A DNA stretch of 64,000 nt from Microtetraspora fusca (GTDB taxonomy: Bacteria > Actinomycetota > Actinomycetes > Streptosporangiales > Streptosporangiaceae). The stretch is from positions 480,787 to 544,786 of the forward strand of contig NZ_BBYK01000038.1 of the NCBI RefSeq assembly GCF_001570365.1. Direction: 5' to 3'. Position 1 is the stretch's first letter, and every line of letters starts with the position of its first letter. Under the pieces are notes generated by a model. It had not been told where the DNA came from and did not search any database. It saw only the letters and a list, made by a program, of their open reading frames with translations. The translations under genes were made by a program, and so were the position numbers. This document shows, one piece after another, positions 49,856-58,618 of this stretch.

Positions 49856-49889
49856 CCCGTCCCCTCGGCGGGCGGCCGGAGGGGACGGG
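49856..49889 (-). terminator. Terminator after the enoyl-CoA hydratase gene
   Basis: Hairpin CCCGTCCCCTC (49856-49866) with GAGGGGACGGG (49879-49889), 17 bases past the stop codon of the minus-strand hydratase gene. Confidence 0.7.
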
Positions 49890-49905
49890 GGACGCGACGA
49901 CGGCG

Positions 49906-50670
49906 TCAGGCGCCGGTCCACCTGGGCGGGCGCTTCTCCGCGAACGCGGCGGCACCCTCCATCGCGTCGGCCGAGCCGAAGATCGGATTGGCGATCTCGC
50001 CCTGCTTGGCGAACATCTCCTCCCGCGACCAGTCGGCCGACTCGACCACGATCTTCTTGGTCGCGGCAAGCGCCAGAGGGGCGTTGGCCGCGATGGTGCG
50101 GGCCAGCTCCAGGGCTCCGGCGAGCGCGCCGCCCGCCGGGGTGACCCGGTTGACCAGGCCCAGCTCGTACAGCCGGGCCGCCGGATAGTGGTCGCCGGTC
50201 AGGGCGATCTCCATGGCGACGTGGTACGGAATACGCCGGGGCAGCCGCATGATGCCGCCCGCGGCGGCGACCAGCCCGCGCTTGGGCTCGGGCAGCCCGA
50301 ACTTGGCCTCCTCGGAAGCGACGACGACGTCGCAGGAGAGCACCAGCTCGAAGCCGCCGGCCAGGGCGTACCCCTCGACCGCCGCGACGAGGGGCTTCTT
50401 CGGCGGGTTCTCGGTGAGCCCACCGAACCCGCGGCCCTCGACGACCGGCATGTCGCCGTTGAGGAAGCCCTTCAGGTCCATGCCCGCACAGAACGTGCCG
50501 CCCGCGCCGGTGAGCACGACGGCGGAGACGTCCTTGCGCTCGTCCAGCTCGTCCATCGCCGCGGCGATCCCCCGGGCCACCGGGCCGTTGACCGCGTTCC
50601 TGGCCTGAGGACGGTTGATCGTGACGACGGCGACGCCGCCGTCGACCTCTACGAGAACCTCGTCAGACAC
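49906..50670 (-). CDS. Enoyl-CoA hydratase/isomerase family protein
   Basis: A 254-residue crotonase-fold enzyme that adds water to 2-enoyl-CoA or does a related reaction. The oxyanion-hole segments are FCAGMDLKGFL and PLVAAVEGYALAGGFEL; the catalytic Glu is probably that of AKFGLPEPKRGL. It follows the SDR gene by 13 bases, so the two form an operon that could carry out consecutive beta-oxidation-like steps. Confidence 0.88.
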   Translation of the reverse strand: MSDEVLVEVDGGVAVVTINRPQARNAVNGPVARGIAAAMDELDERKDVSAVVLTGAGGTFCAGMDLKGFLNGDMPVVEGRGFGGLTENPPKKPLVAAVEGYALAGGFELVLSCDVVVASEEAKFGLPEPKRGLVAAAGGIMRLPRRIPYHVAMEIALTGDHYPAARLYELGLVNRVTPAGGALAGALELARTIAANAPLALAATKKIVVESADWSREEMFAKQGEIANPIFGSADAMEGAAAFAEKRPPRWTGA

Positions 50671-50683
50671 GTGATCCCCTTGC

Positions 50684-51463
50684 TTACTTGGGCTGGAATC
50701 GGATGGCGCCGTCGAACCGGATGACCTCGCCGTTCATGTAGTCGTTCTCGATCAGGCTGCGGACGAGGTGGGCGAACTCCGACGGGCGTCCCATGCGCTT
50801 CGGGAACGGCACGGGCGCGGCCAGCTTGGCCTTGAACTCCTCGGCGTTCTTGTCGCCGATCTTGCCGTAGATCGGGGTGTCGATGATCCCCGGGCAGATC
50901 GTGAGCACGCGCACGCCGACCGCCGCGAGGTCGCGGGCGGCCGGGAGGGTCATGCCGATGATGCCGCCCTTGGACGCGGAGTAGGCCACCTGGCCGGTCT
51001 GGCCCTCGATGCCCGCGACGGAGGAGGTGTTGATGACCACGCCGCGCGCGCCGTCGGCGTCCACCGGCTCGGTCTTGGCCATCGCCGCCGCGCCGATGCG
51101 CAGGAGGTTGAAGGTGCCGATCAGGTTGACGTCGATGACCTTGCGGTAGGACGCGAGATCGTGCGGGGAGCCGTCCCGCCCGACGGTGCGGGCCGCCCAG
51201 CCGATGCCGGCGCTGTTGACCACCGCGCGCAGCGGCTTGCCGGTGGCGACCGCGGTGTCGACCGCTGCCTGCACCGACGCCTCGTCGGACACGTCCGTCT
51301 GGACGAAGACGCCGCCGAGCTCGTCGGCGATCGCCTTGCCCTGCTCCACGTTCAGATCGGCGATGACCACGGTCGCGCCGACGCGCGCCAGCTCGCGTGC
51401 CGCCGCCTCACCAAGGCCGCTGGCACCGCCCGAAATGATCGCTGCTGCTCCGTTGAGATCCAT
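50684..51463 (-). CDS. SDR-family 3-hydroxyacyl-CoA dehydrogenase-like enzyme
   Basis: A 259-residue short-chain dehydrogenase/reductase. It has the NAD-binding GGASGLGEAAARELAR, the NSAG motif, catalytic Ser in INTSSVAG and Tyr/Lys in YSASKGG. The pattern resembles type II 3-hydroxyacyl-CoA dehydrogenases (HSD17B10 type) that act on 3-hydroxy-2-methylbutyryl-CoA. With the following enoyl-CoA hydratase this suggests breakdown of branched or short acyl-CoA. Confidence 0.85.
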   Translation of the reverse strand: MDLNGAAAIISGGASGLGEAAARELARVGATVVIADLNVEQGKAIADELGGVFVQTDVSDEASVQAAVDTAVATGKPLRAVVNSAGIGWAARTVGRDGSPHDLASYRKVIDVNLIGTFNLLRIGAAAMAKTEPVDADGARGVVINTSSVAGIEGQTGQVAYSASKGGIIGMTLPAARDLAAVGVRVLTICPGIIDTPIYGKIGDKNAEEFKAKLAAPVPFPKRMGRPSEFAHLVRSLIENDYMNGEVIRFDGAIRFQPK

Positions 51464-51496
51464 AGCCGGACCTTAACGCGACAACCGAATGAAGTT

Positions 51497-51841
51497 CTAC
51501 TCAGGGTGGGTCAAAATAGCGGTGTCCACGTCGGGATAGACCTTGATGCGCCGGTCGAGCCCGGTCGTCCGCAGAATGCGCGCCACCGGCGGCTGCGGCG
51601 CGGCCAGGCAGACGCCCCCGCCCTCGCTCGTCGCGAGCCGCCACGCCTCGATCAGCACGCTCAGCCCGCTGGAGTCCATGAAGGACAGCTCGGCGAGGTC
51701 GAGGACGATGGTCGCGCCGTCCTGCATGATCGCGTCGCGTACCTCGTCGCGCAGTATCGGCGCGGTGAACAGGTCGAGCTCTCCCGCGACCACCACGACG
51801 ACGGCCCCCGAGAGCGATCGACGCGCGAGCCGCAGCTTCAT
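51497..51841 (-). CDS. STAS-domain anti-sigma factor antagonist
   Basis: A 114-residue single STAS domain protein. The phosphorylatable Ser is in LSFMDSSGLSVL. The ATG at 51841 has GAGGAGG six bases upstream and gives MKLRLARRSLSG; upstream in-frame codons lack such a site. By family it binds a RsbW-like kinase when unphosphorylated and so frees a sigma factor. A possible phosphatase partner with its own HATPase lies 10 kb away at 39148. It is a single-gene unit. Confidence 0.87.
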   Translation of the reverse strand: MKLRLARRSLSGAVVVVVAGELDLFTAPILRDEVRDAIMQDGATIVLDLAELSFMDSSGLSVLIEAWRLATSEGGGVCLAAPQPPVARILRTTGLDRRIKVYPDVDTAILTHPE

Positions 51842-51905
51842 CGTGGACCTCCTCAGCGAGGCCACTTTACTTCGACATCACCGTGGGTGAAGTTCACGAT
51901 AGTGA

Positions 51906-52655
51906 TCAAAGGGCCGGAACCGCGAAGCCGTACGGCAATTCGAGCCGGTGGGCGGCGAGCAGGTCGGCGTCGGCGAGGAGGGCGCGGGTCGCACCGTCGG
52001 CCGCGATCACGCCGCCGGACAGGATGAGCGACCGCTCGCACAGCTCCAGCGCGTACGGAAGGTCGTGCGTGACCATCAGCACCGTCACATCCAGATTGCG
52101 CAGGATCTCGGCCAGCTCCCGCCGGGCGGCGGGGTCGAGGTTGGACGACGGCTCGTCCAGCACGAGGATCTCCGGCTCCATCGCGAGCACGGTGGCCACC
52201 GCGACCCGCCTGCGCTGGCCGAAGGACAGGTGGTGCGGCGGCCGGTCGATCGCGTCGAGCATGCCGACGCGATCGAGGGCGTCCCGGACCCGCCGGTCGA
52301 GCTCGGCGCCGCGCATCCCCAGGTTGGCCGGTCCGAACGCGACGTCCTCGCGGACGGTCGGCATGAAGAGCTGGTCGTCGGGGTCCTGGAAGACCAGGCC
52401 GACCCTGCGGCGGATCTCCTTCATCGTGTCCGCGCGCACGTCCAGCCCGGCCACGCGGACCGAGCCGTGCCCGGCGGTGAGGATGCCGTTGAGGTGCATG
52501 ACCAACGTCGTCTTGCCCGCGCCGTTGGGGCCCAGCAGGGCGACCCGCTCCCCCCGCCCGATCACCAGGTCCACCCCGAACAGCGCCTGCGTGCCGTCGG
52601 GGTACGCGTAGGCCAGGCCGCTGACCTCCAGCGAGGGAACGGGGTGAGATGTCAC
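51906..52655 (-). CDS. cbiO: Cobalt/nickel ECF transporter ATPase
   Basis: A 249-residue ABC ATPase: Walker A GPNGAGKTTL, Q-loop LVFQDPDDQLF, signature LSFGQRRRVAVA, Walker B ILVLDEPSSNLD and H-loop His in VTHDLPYAL. GTG start, overlapping the cbiQ stop by four bases (GTGA). It powers the metal transporter encoded by the two genes upstream. Confidence 0.93.
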   Translation of the reverse strand: MTSHPVPSLEVSGLAYAYPDGTQALFGVDLVIGRGERVALLGPNGAGKTTLVMHLNGILTAGHGSVRVAGLDVRADTMKEIRRRVGLVFQDPDDQLFMPTVREDVAFGPANLGMRGAELDRRVRDALDRVGMLDAIDRPPHHLSFGQRRRVAVATVLAMEPEILVLDEPSSNLDPAARRELAEILRNLDVTVLMVTHDLPYALELCERSLILSGGVIAADGATRALLADADLLAAHRLELPYGFAVPAL

Positions 52656-53416
52656 GAGAGGCTCCAGGAGAGTACGGCCGTCACCGCGGCGAGACCGGGG
52701 AGCAGCCCCGCGGCGCCCCACTGCCGAAGCGATGCCGACAGATCACGGATTATCGGCATCTCTCCGGTATACCCGCGGCTGAGCATCGCGAGGTGCACCC
52801 GCTCGCCCCGCTCGTACGAGCGGATGAACAGCGCGCCGGCCGACTTGGCCAGCACCGGGATCTGCCGGGCGTCCCTGGCCACGAAGCCGCGAGACTCGCG
52901 GGCGACCCGCATCCGGCGCATCTCGTCCATGATCACATCCATGTAGCGGAGCATGAACATGGCGATCTGCACCAGGAGCTGCGGCAGCCGCAGCCGTTGT
53001 GCGCCCAGGAGCATCATCCGCGGCTCGGTGGTGGCCGCGAGCAGGATCGAGGCGACCACGCCGAGGGTGGCCTTGGCCAGGATGTTCCACGCCGCCCACA
53101 GCCCCTCGACGCTGAGCGGCACACCGAGGACCTCGACCCGCTCGCCCAGCCCGATGAACGGGATCGCGACGGCGAACACCACGAACGGAACCTCGATCAC
53201 CATGCGCCGCAGTACGAAACCCGGCGGCACCCGCCCCGCGGCGGCGACGGCCGCCAGCATCACGGCGTACGCGGCGAAGGCCCAGAAGCTCTCGCGCGGG
53301 GTGGCGACCACCGCGACGGCGAACCCGGCCGCGGCCAGCAGCTTGCACTGCGGCGGCAACCGGTGGACCACCGTGTCGCCCGGCCGGTAGAGCTGGTGGT
53401 GATGACCTGCGCTCAC
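52652..53416 (-). CDS. cbiQ: Cobalt/nickel ECF transporter transmembrane protein
   Basis: A 254-residue membrane protein, the T component that links the ATPase to the metal-binding subunit. About five helices; the coupling segments with small residues and Arg are seen as MRRMRVARESRGFV and SYERGERVHLAMLSRGY. GTG start. It lies 25 bases after cbiM and overlaps cbiO by four bases. Confidence 0.92.
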   Translation of the reverse strand: MSAGHHHQLYRPGDTVVHRLPPQCKLLAAAGFAVAVVATPRESFWAFAAYAVMLAAVAAAGRVPPGFVLRRMVIEVPFVVFAVAIPFIGLGERVEVLGVPLSVEGLWAAWNILAKATLGVVASILLAATTEPRMMLLGAQRLRLPQLLVQIAMFMLRYMDVIMDEMRRMRVARESRGFVARDARQIPVLAKSAGALFIRSYERGERVHLAMLSRGYTGEMPIIRDLSASLRQWGAAGLLPGLAAVTAVLSWSLS

Positions 53417-53441
53417 GCCCGGCTCCCCCGCCTCGGAGTGA

Positions 53442-54464
53442 TCACGCGTCGGCCTTGTCCCGGTTGCGGCGCCGCACCGTGTAGACGACGGCGCCTCCGG
53501 CGAGCACGGTCAGCCCGACCCCGGCGACGCCCGCGATCCCGAGGGACAGCCGCTCGTTCTCCACGCCCTTGACGGCGTAGTCGGCGAGCGGCCAGTGCGC
53601 GACGCCGCTCTGCCGCTCACCCGCGTTGAAGCCCTTGTCCGCGGCCACCCGCTCAAGCCCATCGGGCGAGCTGGAGGCGTAGAAGGAGACGAACCCGGCG
53701 AGCAGCACGGCGATCAGGCCGCCGCCGATCAGGATCGGCCGCAGGCCGCCCTTCGGCGCCGGGGCCGGCTCCTCGACCGGGACCTCGCCGTCGGCGGTCC
53801 GCAGCACCAGCCTGCGGCCCAGCCCGGCCGCGCCGTACACGAGGTCGGGCCGTACGGCCAGGACGCTGCTGACGGTGAGCGCCGTGATCAGGCCCTCACC
53901 CAGGCCGATCAGGACGTGGACGCCGCCCATCGCGGCGGCCACCGCCGTCACGTCGATCGGCGCGGTCCCCCCGATCCAGAACAGCAGGGTGAAGGCGAGC
54001 GCCGAGACCGGCACCGACACCGCCGCCGCGACGAACGAGGCGGCGACCACGGCGCCGCGGCCGCGCGGCGCGGCCCGGGTGATCAGGCGGAAGACGGCCC
54101 AGCCGACGACCGAGGTCACGATCGCCATCAGGGTGATGTTGACGCCGAGCGCGGTCAGCCCGCCGTCGGCGAAGAAGAAGCCCTGTACCAGCAGGACCAC
54201 CGCCACACATAGGACCGCCGTGTACGGCCCGACGAGTATCGCGGCCAGCGCCCCTCCGAGGAGGTGACCGCTGGTGCCCGCCGCGACGGGGAAGTTGAGC
54301 ATCTGGACGGCGAAGATGAACGCCGCGACGAGGCCCGCCATCGGGGCGGTCCGGTCGTTCAGCTCGTTCCGGGCACCCTTGAGGCACACGGCCACGCCCG
54401 CGGCGGCGAAGGCGCCTGCCGCGATGGAAACGGGAGCGTTGAAGAACCCATCGGGTACATGCAC
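53442..54464 (-). CDS. cbiM: Cobalt/nickel ECF transporter substrate-binding protein, CbiM-CbiN fusion
   Basis: A 340-residue membrane protein. The first 230 residues are CbiM: MHVPDGFF with the metal-binding N-terminal Met-His, GHLLGGALAAILVGPY and ADGGLTALGVNI. The last 110 residues have two helices around an outside loop (ASSSPDGLERVAADKGF), which is CbiN, normally a separate protein. Family knowledge says this unit takes up Co2+ or Ni2+. GGAGG precedes the ATG. The Nur-like box over its promoter favours nickel control. Confidence 0.92.
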   Translation of the reverse strand: MHVPDGFFNAPVSIAAGAFAAAGVAVCLKGARNELNDRTAPMAGLVAAFIFAVQMLNFPVAAGTSGHLLGGALAAILVGPYTAVLCVAVVLLVQGFFFADGGLTALGVNITLMAIVTSVVGWAVFRLITRAAPRGRGAVVAASFVAAAVSVPVSALAFTLLFWIGGTAPIDVTAVAAAMGGVHVLIGLGEGLITALTVSSVLAVRPDLVYGAAGLGRRLVLRTADGEVPVEEPAPAPKGGLRPILIGGGLIAVLLAGFVSFYASSSPDGLERVAADKGFNAGERQSGVAHWPLADYAVKGVENERLSLGIAGVAGVGLTVLAGGAVVYTVRRRNRDKADA

Positions 54465-54494
54465 GGCGAGCCTCCGAAATGCGCGTCTGCCACA

Positions 54495-54533
54495 ACTTTA
54501 GGACATGGCCTAGCAGTTGCAAACAGTTCGCAT
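54495..54533 (-). promoter_or_regulatory. cbiM promoter overlapped by a Nur-like operator
   Basis: On the minus strand TTTGCA, 17 bases, TAAAGT forms a promoter (54518-54523 and 54495-54500). Across its -35 lies ATGCGA-ACTGT-TTGCAA (54517-54533), which fits the tTGCaa-N5-ttGCAA pattern of nickel-responsive Nur boxes with two mismatches in one half. A repressor bound there would block the promoter. Confidence 0.5.
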
Positions 54534-56335
54534 TAGCGGGCGCGATGGAGAAGTCTGCGCAGGAGGGTGAGCGGTGTGACGGCGCGCACCGAGGCGCTGA
54601 GCCTGCGGTTGACCGCCGTGGCGTAGGGCCGGGCGCTCCACCGCGCCAGACCGCTCCACCACGTCGCCGGGGCCGGCAACCGGCCCAGATCGCCGATCTT
54701 GACGGGGAAGCGGACGGGCGGCCCGCCCACGTCGAGCTCCAGATAGGAGTCCCAGATCCCGGCGGCCGGCCACCGGCTCACCGAGCGGAACGCTCCCGCC
54801 GCGGTCTGTGTGGCCGCCGCGCGCCACTCCCGCCCGGAACGCCGCTCCCGCCAGATCAGGTCGCGTACGGCCACCGCGGCGGGCTCGCCCGCCACCTCGA
54901 CGACGCCGTCCACCCGCAGCCCGTCGCGCAGCCACCCCGCCTCCGCGAGCCGTACGGACGCGGGCACCCGGGCCAGATGCCCGCCGACGTCGACGCTCAG
55001 GTTGCCGTGCTGCCGGGTGAGGTACGGCAGCGCCACGATTCCGGAGGTGAAACGCGGCGCGGGGCGGTCGAGGCCGGGCGCGCGCTCGCTCCCGAGCCGG
55101 GCCAGCCTGCGGACGCCCTCGCAGTCGACGGCGGCGTACACGTCCCACATGCCGGAGGGCAGCGCGGCCACCGGGATCGAGACGCTGAACAGGTCGGCCA
55201 CCCGCGTGATCGGGACACGCCTCTCCTGGCGCGAGGCACGCTCGCGCAGCAGGAGGGAGGCCTCCCCCTCGAACCCGTCCAGCGAGACGTGCCCACCGAT
55301 CACGAGGCGGTCGCCGTCCCATTCGAGTGTGGTCAGCCGGTGGTGGAGGGTGGCCGTCTCGACCTGCGCCAGCCGTACGAGCCGGTCGAGGTCGTGCAGG
55401 GACTCGACGCGCAGCCGGTCGGCGGCGCCGAGCCGTTCGATCACGCCCTCGGTGAGCCATTCGTCGCAGATGTCGGCGGCCTCGAAGGCGATCTTCTCGC
55501 GGTCGGCCTCGTCGGCGGCCAGGAGGGGCGCGCCGAGTTGGTCGAAGACGTCGAGCCGGAAGTGCCGCAGCAGCAGGTGGTCGCGGAGCGAGCCGGGTGG
55601 GATGTGCCGCGCCATCAGCCCGATCGGCACGCGGGCCATCCGCAGCCAGGCGAGCGGGTCGCGGCTGCCCTGCTCCTGCATGACGCTGCTGCCGTCCGGC
55701 CGGGAGACCAGGTGGTAGCAGTCGTAGTCGGAGACGACCGAGATCACGTCGGCGTGGCAGTAGGCGTGGGAGGTGAAGACCATGTCCTCGCCCACCCGCA
55801 GCGTCTCGTCGAACCGGACGCCGTGCCGTTCGAGCATCTCGCGGCGGAAGAGCTTGAAGCAAAGCAGGCTGTTGTAGACCGTGCTCCCCAGCAGGGTGAC
55901 CTGGTCGGCGCTCTCGCGGAACATCGACTCCGGCGCCCGGCGGCCATGACCGACGACCTTGCCGAGGACGATGTCGGCCCCGTTGCGGTCGGCGGTCGCG
56001 AGCATCCGGCTCAGTGCCTCCGGCCCCAGGTAGTCGTCCGCGTCACAGAAGAAGACGTACCGGCCGCGCGCGTGGGCGAGAGCGCGGTTGCGCGGGCTGC
56101 CGGGAGTGCCGGAGTGCTCCTGGTAGATCACTCTGATCACGCCCGGGTGGTGGGCGGCGTACAGGTCCAGGAGCGACCGCGTGTCGTCGGTCGAGCCGTC
56201 GTCGACGACCACGATCTCCTTGCTCACGCGCTGGATCAGCAGGGAGACGAGGCACCGGTCGAGGTACGCGCGGCAGTTGAACGTCGGCACCAGGATGCTG
56301 ACGTCGACCGGGCACTCACTCTCCGTCTCCATCAC
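54533..56335 (-). CDS. Family 2 glycosyltransferase with C-terminal extension
   Basis: A 600-residue protein. The GT-A catalytic domain of family GT2 occupies residues 1-220: SILVPTFNCRAYLDRCL, VVVDDGSTDDTRSLL, metal-binding CDADDYLGPEAL and VGEDMVFTSHAY. The remaining 380 residues hold a helical stretch and beta-rich repeats; this layout recalls enzymes that build teichoic acid or capsule polymers. No membrane segment. Its stop lies exactly at the edge of the cbiM control region. It stands alone, so the polymer is unknown. Confidence 0.8.
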   Translation of the reverse strand: MMETESECPVDVSILVPTFNCRAYLDRCLVSLLIQRVSKEIVVVDDGSTDDTRSLLDLYAAHHPGVIRVIYQEHSGTPGSPRNRALAHARGRYVFFCDADDYLGPEALSRMLATADRNGADIVLGKVVGHGRRAPESMFRESADQVTLLGSTVYNSLLCFKLFRREMLERHGVRFDETLRVGEDMVFTSHAYCHADVISVVSDYDCYHLVSRPDGSSVMQEQGSRDPLAWLRMARVPIGLMARHIPPGSLRDHLLLRHFRLDVFDQLGAPLLAADEADREKIAFEAADICDEWLTEGVIERLGAADRLRVESLHDLDRLVRLAQVETATLHHRLTTLEWDGDRLVIGGHVSLDGFEGEASLLLRERASRQERRVPITRVADLFSVSIPVAALPSGMWDVYAAVDCEGVRRLARLGSERAPGLDRPAPRFTSGIVALPYLTRQHGNLSVDVGGHLARVPASVRLAEAGWLRDGLRVDGVVEVAGEPAAVAVRDLIWRERRSGREWRAAATQTAAGAFRSVSRWPAAGIWDSYLELDVGGPPVRFPVKIGDLGRLPAPATWWSGLARWSARPYATAVNRRLSASVRAVTPLTLLRRLLHRAR

Positions 56336-56502
56336 GAATCATTATGTGACGGCCGCCCGCGCCATAAGGCGCCAATGGCCAGGTCTTGACCTTTCACCCC
56401 CAACCCGTACGGCGGTGGAGGCGAGCGCGGGCGACGGGCTGCGAACCATATGGCGATCTCGTGCGTCTCACTCGCACGCCTCGTGATCGTTTTGGAGCCG
56501 CC

Positions 56503-57153
56503 GTGTCGTCGCGTCTCGCCGTCATCGCCGTCTCGCTCGTCTCCGCTGTGATCATCGCCCTGTCCGTGGTGGCGATCGTGCTCGTCCTCAATCCGGAGTC
56601 GGCTCCGCCGGCCGTCCCGGGAGCGGGCCACGACAGGAGTGACGGCCCGAACCTCGTGATGGAAGGCCAGACCCCGCCCGCCGTCGGCCAGGAACCCGCC
56701 CTGGGCCAGGAACGCGATGTCGGACAGGAGCCCGCCCCCGGGCAGGAACCCGCTCTCGGTCAGGAAGCGGGCGAGGAGAGAACCGAGGCCGGCGTTCGGC
56801 GGGCGGCCCAGACCACGCTCGGCTTCTACTCGTCCGGCGCGTACGGGGAGTTCTGGGACTCATGGACCGCGGACGCGCGGAAGCTGATCGCGCGGGACGA
56901 CTACCTCCGCATGTTCGAGCTGTGCAAGCCGATCGCCGAGAACCTGAGTTTCGAGATCAAGGGCGTCACCCTCGACGGCGACGTCGCGGACGTCCAGGTG
57001 ACCCGGCTGCTGGCGGCGTTCACCTACCAATTCCGATACGAAGGCGGCCGCTGGCGGTACATCCCCGACCAGCAGGCGCAGACGGACTACACGTCCAAGA
57101 CCGTCGAGCAGATGGCCTCCGACAGGCGGGCATCACGCGGGTGCGCCGACTGA
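56503..57153 (+). CDS. Exported single-helix protein with GQEPA repeats
   Basis: A 216-residue protein. The GTG at 56503 has TTGGAG seven bases upstream; an ATG 39 codons earlier is in frame but unsupported. An N-terminal membrane helix (about 5-27) is followed by a linker with six or so GQEPA/GQERD type repeats (about residues 55-90). The C-terminal domain (about 98-205) looks NTF2-like (LGFYSSGAYGEFWDSWTADA, then GRWRYIPDQQAQ), as in many actinobacterial outside proteins. Function unknown. Confidence 0.6.
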   Translation: MSSRLAVIAVSLVSAVIIALSVVAIVLVLNPESAPPAVPGAGHDRSDGPNLVMEGQTPPAVGQEPALGQERDVGQEPAPGQEPALGQEAGEERTEAGVRRAAQTTLGFYSSGAYGEFWDSWTADARKLIARDDYLRMFELCKPIAENLSFEIKGVTLDGDVADVQVTRLLAAFTYQFRYEGGRWRYIPDQQAQTDYTSKTVEQMASDRRASRGCAD

Positions 57154-57178
57154 CCCGGCCGCTGGGTCCCCCATGGGC

Positions 57179-58117
57179 TCAGCCGGACATCCGTACGCGG
57201 AGGGCCGGGACGAACCAGTCGAGCATCGGCGCCGGGCTTTCCGGGGCCGGCCATCCGTTGATCACGGCGAGCAGGCGCATGTACCGGTCCCTGCGCGGGT
57301 CGTTCGCCGCCTCGAGCAGGTCCAGCAGCCTGCGGCGGAGGTCGAGGTCGTCGGGCCGGTCGAGGTCCCGGGCGTACGCGTCCATGACGGCCGCGACCAC
57401 GGCGTCGGCCCGAGGCGAGGTGGGCGGGACGCCCTCCGCCAGGGCGGGAGCGACCAGGTCACGGACCGTCGCGACCGGGTCGCGGCGGACGCCGGCGCTC
57501 CGGCTCTCGCCCCGCTCGGCGGCGTGGTGCTCGGCCATGCGCCGGATGCTCGCGCGGAAGTCCGGGTCCCGCGACATCTCGGCCAGTTCCACCCATGCCT
57601 CGACCTGCTCGATCTCGGGGTCGTCGGGCAGCTCGGGGGTCATCGAACTCCTGATCCCGGCGAACTCCGGATTCGCGTCCAGGTCGCCGAAGACGGTGTC
57701 GAGGAAGTCGTCGATCAGCCGGCGGCGCTCGTCCTCGGAGAGCCTGGCCAGTTTGTGCATGAGATCCGTCTCCTCAGCTGTGGACCCGCGCCTGGCCACC
57801 GCCGTCAACACCGCGCGCCGCAGTCGGAGCGTACGGATCTGCACCGCCAGGGCGTCGGCGTGCCGCGCCGCGACCTCCGGGAGGGATATCCGGCGGTCCA
57901 CGACCTTCCGGATCGTGGGCAGGTCCACGCCCAGGTCGCGCAGTGTCCGTACGAGCTCCAGGCGGGCAACGGCGTCCACGTCGTAGCGGCGGTAGCCGGC
58001 CGGGGTGCGGTCGGTCGGCGGCACGATCCCGCGATCGGAGTAGAACCGGATGGCCTTGACCGTCAGTCCGGTGCGCCGGGCCAGGTCACCGATCGAGTAG
58101 AGCGCGTCGCCGTTCAT
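57179..58117 (-). CDS. MerR-family transcriptional regulator
   Basis: A 312-residue regulator. The N-terminal MerR winged helix is unmistakable: YSIGDLARRTGLTVKAIRFY, then PPTDRTPAGYRRYD. A coiled coil follows at about 75-115, then a helical C-terminal domain of about 190 residues with no metal-type Cys motif, so it probably senses a small organic ligand. It is divergent from the VOC gene and a 19-base dyad lies between them. Confidence 0.88.
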   Translation of the reverse strand: MNGDALYSIGDLARRTGLTVKAIRFYSDRGIVPPTDRTPAGYRRYDVDAVARLELVRTLRDLGVDLPTIRKVVDRRISLPEVAARHADALAVQIRTLRLRRAVLTAVARRGSTAEETDLMHKLARLSEDERRRLIDDFLDTVFGDLDANPEFAGIRSSMTPELPDDPEIEQVEAWVELAEMSRDPDFRASIRRMAEHHAAERGESRSAGVRRDPVATVRDLVAPALAEGVPPTSPRADAVVAAVMDAYARDLDRPDDLDLRRRLLDLLEAANDPRRDRYMRLLAVINGWPAPESPAPMLDWFVPALRVRMSG

Positions 58118-58131
58118 GCCTTCACCCTCGC

Positions 58132-58150
58132 GTCTCCCCTTACTGGAGAC
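58132..58150. promoter_or_regulatory. Inverted repeat in the merR-VOC divergent region
   Basis: GTCTCC-N7-GGAGAC, a perfect 6-7-6 dyad. It is 15 bases before the regulator's start codon and about 70 before the VOC gene. Its size and place fit a MerR operator with control of both genes. Confidence 0.5.
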
Positions 58151-58221
58151 TCAATCCTGATCGCTGAGATCGTCGGTCGCCCGTAGCCTTGGCTCGCCTT
58201 CTTCCGTGAAAGGAGTCACCC

Positions 58222-58569
58222 GTGTCCATCCGTCGAACCGTCCCCAACGTCCGGTCCGAGGCCCTGGAGGAGAGCGCGACGTTCTACGGCCTGCTGGGGT
58301 TCGAGGAGGTCATGAACCTGGGCTGGATCATGACCCTCGCCTCCCCGTCCACTCCGACGGCACAGGTCAGCTTCATGAGCGACGACAAGACCGCGCCCGT
58401 CGTCCCCGACATGAGCATCGAGGTGGACGACGTGGACGCCGCCTACGCGGCCATGGTCGAGCGCGGCGCGGAGATCGTGCACCCGCTGCAGGACGAGGAG
58501 TGGGGCGTCCGCCGGTTCTTCGTACGCGATCCGAACGGCCGCGTCCTGAACGTCCTCACCCACCGATGA
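58222..58569 (+). CDS. VOC (glyoxalase/bleomycin resistance-type) protein
   Basis: A 115-residue vicinal-oxygen-chelate fold protein: ESATFYGLLGFEEVMNLG at the front and VRRFFVRDPNGRVLNVLTH at the back. GTG start with AAAGGAG upstream. Members include small-molecule binding proteins and lyases; the reaction is unknown. It is probably the target gene of the divergent MerR regulator. Confidence 0.85.
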   Translation: MSIRRTVPNVRSEALEESATFYGLLGFEEVMNLGWIMTLASPSTPTAQVSFMSDDKTAPVVPDMSIEVDDVDAAYAAMVERGAEIVHPLQDEEWGVRRFFVRDPNGRVLNVLTHR

Positions 58570-58618
58570 ACGGCTGAGAGTCGCCGCTGATCTCCTTGAA
58601 CCCCGGGTTCGTCCTGAG

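Noticed and set aside
54465-54500. Cobalamin riboswitch before cbiM
   Set aside because: Only about 20-25 bases separate the predicted transcription start from the ATG, and no B12-box-like sequence is seen.
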